Shown: one piece after another, positions 6,043 to 10,227 of the stretch | Numbering within the stretch: position 1 is the stretch's first letter | Layout: every line of letters begins with the position of its first letter | Assembly (NCBI GenBank): GCA_029777215.1 | Contig: JAKOSQ010000153.1 | Location: 1-10,227, forward strand | Source of the DNA: Bacillota bacterium | Lineage (GTDB): Bacteria > Bacillota > Clostridia > Oscillospirales > Oscillospiraceae | Direction: 5' to 3' | Length of the DNA: 10,227 bases | The notes under the pieces: generated by a model | Database searches by the model: none | What the model was told of the DNA's origin: nothing | Seen by the model: the letters and a program-made list of their open reading frames with translations, nothing else | Program-made: the position numbers and the translations under genes

Positions 6043-7332
6043 ATGTCCACTTTGCGCCACTGGGTCTGGCTCTCGGCGATGACCGAGCTGCGCCCGAAGG
6101 TGAAATGCGCGCTGCTCGAGGTCTTCGGTGACCCCGAGGCCGTCTATTTCGCGGACGAGGCGCAGCTTTTGGAGCGCTGTCAGCTCACGCCCGCCGAGCG
6201 TGGGCGCGTTCTGCAAAAGGATCTCGCCCGTGCGGATGAGATATTGGAAAAATGCGAGCGGGACAAGCTGCTCATCCTCACGCTTGCGGACGCCGCCTAT
6301 CCCCAGCGACTGAAAAACATTTTTGACCCGCCGGCCGTCCTCTACATCCGGGGTCGGCTGCCCGCGCTCGACGAGGAGGCGGCGATCGCCGTCGTTGGCA
6401 CGCGCAAGGCCACGCCCTACGGCCTCAAGATGGCCCGGCGCATGGGCTTTGAGCTCACGAAGGGCGGCGGGCTCGTCGTGACTGGGCTTGCGGGCGGCGT
6501 GGACAGCGCCGCCGCCGAGGGCGCGCTGCGCGCCGGGGGCCGCTGCGTCGGCGTGCTCGGCTGCGCGATTGACGACGTCTACCCCAAGTGGAACGGCCCG
6601 CTTTTTGACGATGTCGCTGCGACCGGCGCGCTCGTGAGCGAGTACCCGCCCGGCGAGGCCATCCAGAAAAAGAACTTCCCGGAGCGCAACCGCATCATGA
6701 GTGGTCTGTCCGTCGGCGTGACGGTCATCGAAGCGCCGCTGGGCAGCGGTTCGCTCATCACGGCGAACTGCGCCGCCGAGCAGGGCAGGGAGGTCTTCGT
6801 CATCCCCGGCAACGCCGACCAGACGAACTATGCCGGCTCGAACGAGCTCATCCGCTCGGGCGCGGCCCTCGTGACGACGGGCTGGGATGTGCTGTCCGAT
6901 TTCACGGACCGCTTCCCGAAGCGGCTCGAAAAGCCGGACGCCGAGAGGCTCCGCACCTTTTACCGCGACGAGCGCGACGCCGTTGGCTCCGCACCGCAGC
7001 CGGAGGCCCTGGAGCGCGCCGTCGTCCGTCCCGCGCCGCCCGAAAAGGGCAGGGGCTTCGCCAAGCTCCGCATCCGGAATGACAGAAACAGGATTGACAA
7101 CGAGGAAAAGCGGGAATATATTGATTTGAAGCAGCAGATCTCGGAGCTGTCTGAAAACCAGCTAAAGATCGTCTCCGCGCTCGACGCCCCGTCGATGCAC
7201 GTCGACGACATCATCGAAAAAAGCGGCCTGCCGGCCGCCGCCGTGCTCTCGGAGCTGACCCTCATGCAGATCAAGGGCTATGTCGTCCAGGAGCCCGGCA
7301 AACGCTTTACTTTGAATATCCGCAGGCGGTAA
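6043..7332 (+). CDS. dprA: DNA processing protein DprA (ssDNA-binding, RecA-loading)
   Basis: This 429-residue protein is preceded by AGAGGGGG at 6026-6033, 9 nt before the ATG. An N-terminal helical (SAM/HhH-like) region covers about 1-95. The Rossmann-like DprA core covers about 96-285, with VVGTRKATPYG (117-127), TGLAGGVDSAAAEGAL (147-162), PERNRIMSGLS (213-223), a GSGSLITA box (234-241) and REVFVIPG (249-256). A charged, probably flexible linker runs about 290-360, and a winged-helix domain occupies about 366-427. DprA binds incoming single-stranded DNA during natural transformation, displaces SSB and loads RecA; it also occurs widely in species not known to be competent. The family's usual AH in the GID-x-AAH segment reads AA here (A158 in place of His). 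It is followed 34 nt later by topA, a conserved Firmicute order. Confidence 0.95.
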   Translation: MSTLRHWVWLSAMTELRPKVKCALLEVFGDPEAVYFADEAQLLERCQLTPAERGRVLQKDLARADEILEKCERDKLLILTLADAAYPQRLKNIFDPPAVLYIRGRLPALDEEAAIAVVGTRKATPYGLKMARRMGFELTKGGGLVVTGLAGGVDSAAAEGALRAGGRCVGVLGCAIDDVYPKWNGPLFDDVAATGALVSEYPPGEAIQKKNFPERNRIMSGLSVGVTVIEAPLGSGSLITANCAAEQGREVFVIPGNADQTNYAGSNELIRSGAALVTTGWDVLSDFTDRFPKRLEKPDAERLRTFYRDERDAVGSAPQPEALERAVVRPAPPEKGRGFAKLRIRNDRNRIDNEEKREYIDLKQQISELSENQLKIVSALDAPSMHVDDIIEKSGLPAAAVLSELTLMQIKGYVVQEPGKRFTLNIRRR

Positions 7333-7366
7333 CAGCCGCTTTCAAATACAGGAAAAGAGGTCCGCT

Positions 7367-9816
<2,450 letters not shown>

Positions 9817-9820
<4 letters not shown>

Positions 9821-10227
9821 ACAATACGCAGACAGTAACGGTCGTCGGCGCGGGCCTCGCGGGCAGCGAGGCGGCTTGGCAGCTCGCCGAGCGCGGCATC
9901 CATGTCCGGCTCTATGAGATGAAGCCGGAAAAAATGACGCCCGCGCACCACTCGCCGAATTTTGCCGAGCTTGTGTGCTCGAATTCGCTGCGCAGCGACG
10001 AGCTCACGAATGCCGTTGGCCTTTTGAAAGAAGAACTCCGGGAGCTCGGCTCCCTCGTCATGCGCTGTGCGGACGCCCACCGCGTCGCCGCCGGCGGCGC
10101 ACTCGCGGTTGACCGCGAGGGATTCTCCGCCGCCGTGACGGAAGCGATCAGCAGCCACCCGAACATCGAGGTGATCGCGGAGGAAGTGACGGACATTCCC
10201 GCAGGCGAGGTCATTGTCGCCTCCGGC
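9817..10227 (+). CDS. trmFO: tRNA m5U54 methyltransferase TrmFO, N-terminal part (3' end outside window)
   Basis: The open frame begins at ATG 9817, whose ATGA overlaps the topA TGA (9818-9820), and runs off the window after 137 codons without a stop. The protein opens with [21 protein letters not shown] (key residues G11, G13, G16 of the FAD-binding Rossmann fold), then [14 protein letters not shown] and [23 protein letters not shown], all characteristic of TrmFO (formerly Gid). TrmFO uses methylenetetrahydrofolate and reduced FAD to make ribothymidine at position 54 of the tRNA T-loop. The start has only a weak upstream GGAAG at about 9801, so translational coupling to topA is likely. The dprA-topA-trmFO order matches that in B. 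subtilis and relatives, where xerC, hslVU and codY often follow. Confidence 0.95.

Overview
The window looks like an ordinary core-genome segment of a GC-rich member of the Firmicutes (Bacillota), most likely a gut clostridium of the Oscillospiraceae/Ruminococcaceae type. This is inferred from three things: the GC-rich third codon positions, the strong AAGGAGG-like ribosome binding sites, and gene neighbourhoods typical of Firmicutes (greA-lysS, dprA-topA-trmFO, and ftsX followed by a peptidoglycan hydrolase and an S41 protease). No species can be named from the sequence alone. All nine genes lie on the + strand. There is no tRNA, rRNA, CRISPR array, insertion sequence or phage gene. No gene-free stretch exceeds about 220 bases.

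Region 1 (1-2900) is a cell-envelope module. It holds the 3' end of ftsX (division ABC-type permease), a secreted or membrane-anchored coiled-coil M23 endopeptidase that is the likely FtsX partner (EnvC/CwlO/PcsB role), and a membrane-anchored PDZ/S41 C-terminal processing protease. A strong hairpin at 1613-1638 separates the hydrolase from the protease.

Region 2 (2901-5217) is a transcription/translation module. A perfect-consensus housekeeping promoter (TTGACA, 17-nt spacer, TATAAT) starts a leader of about 170 nt that can form alternative hairpins. It is followed by greA (transcript cleavage factor) and lysS (class II lysyl-tRNA synthetase). A 13-bp perfect hairpin follows lysS.

Region 3 (5238-10227) is a nucleic-acid module: a SpoU/TrmH-family RNA 2'-O-methyltransferase, dprA (ssDNA-binding recombination mediator), topA (topoisomerase I with three zinc fingers and a long Lys/Ala-rich tail built partly from an internal duplication), and the 5' end of trmFO (folate-dependent tRNA m5U54 methyltransferase), whose start codon overlaps the topA stop. 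The short gaps suggest one operon from the methyltransferase or dprA onward.

I found no convincing undescribed system. The points most worth a second look are the structured greA leader, the duplicated basic tail of TopA, the ftsX-M23-S41 grouping, and the hairpins in the short intergenic gaps. In three genes (M23 hydrolase, greA, lysS) the longest open frame starts too early, and the Shine-Dalgarno position points to a downstream ATG.
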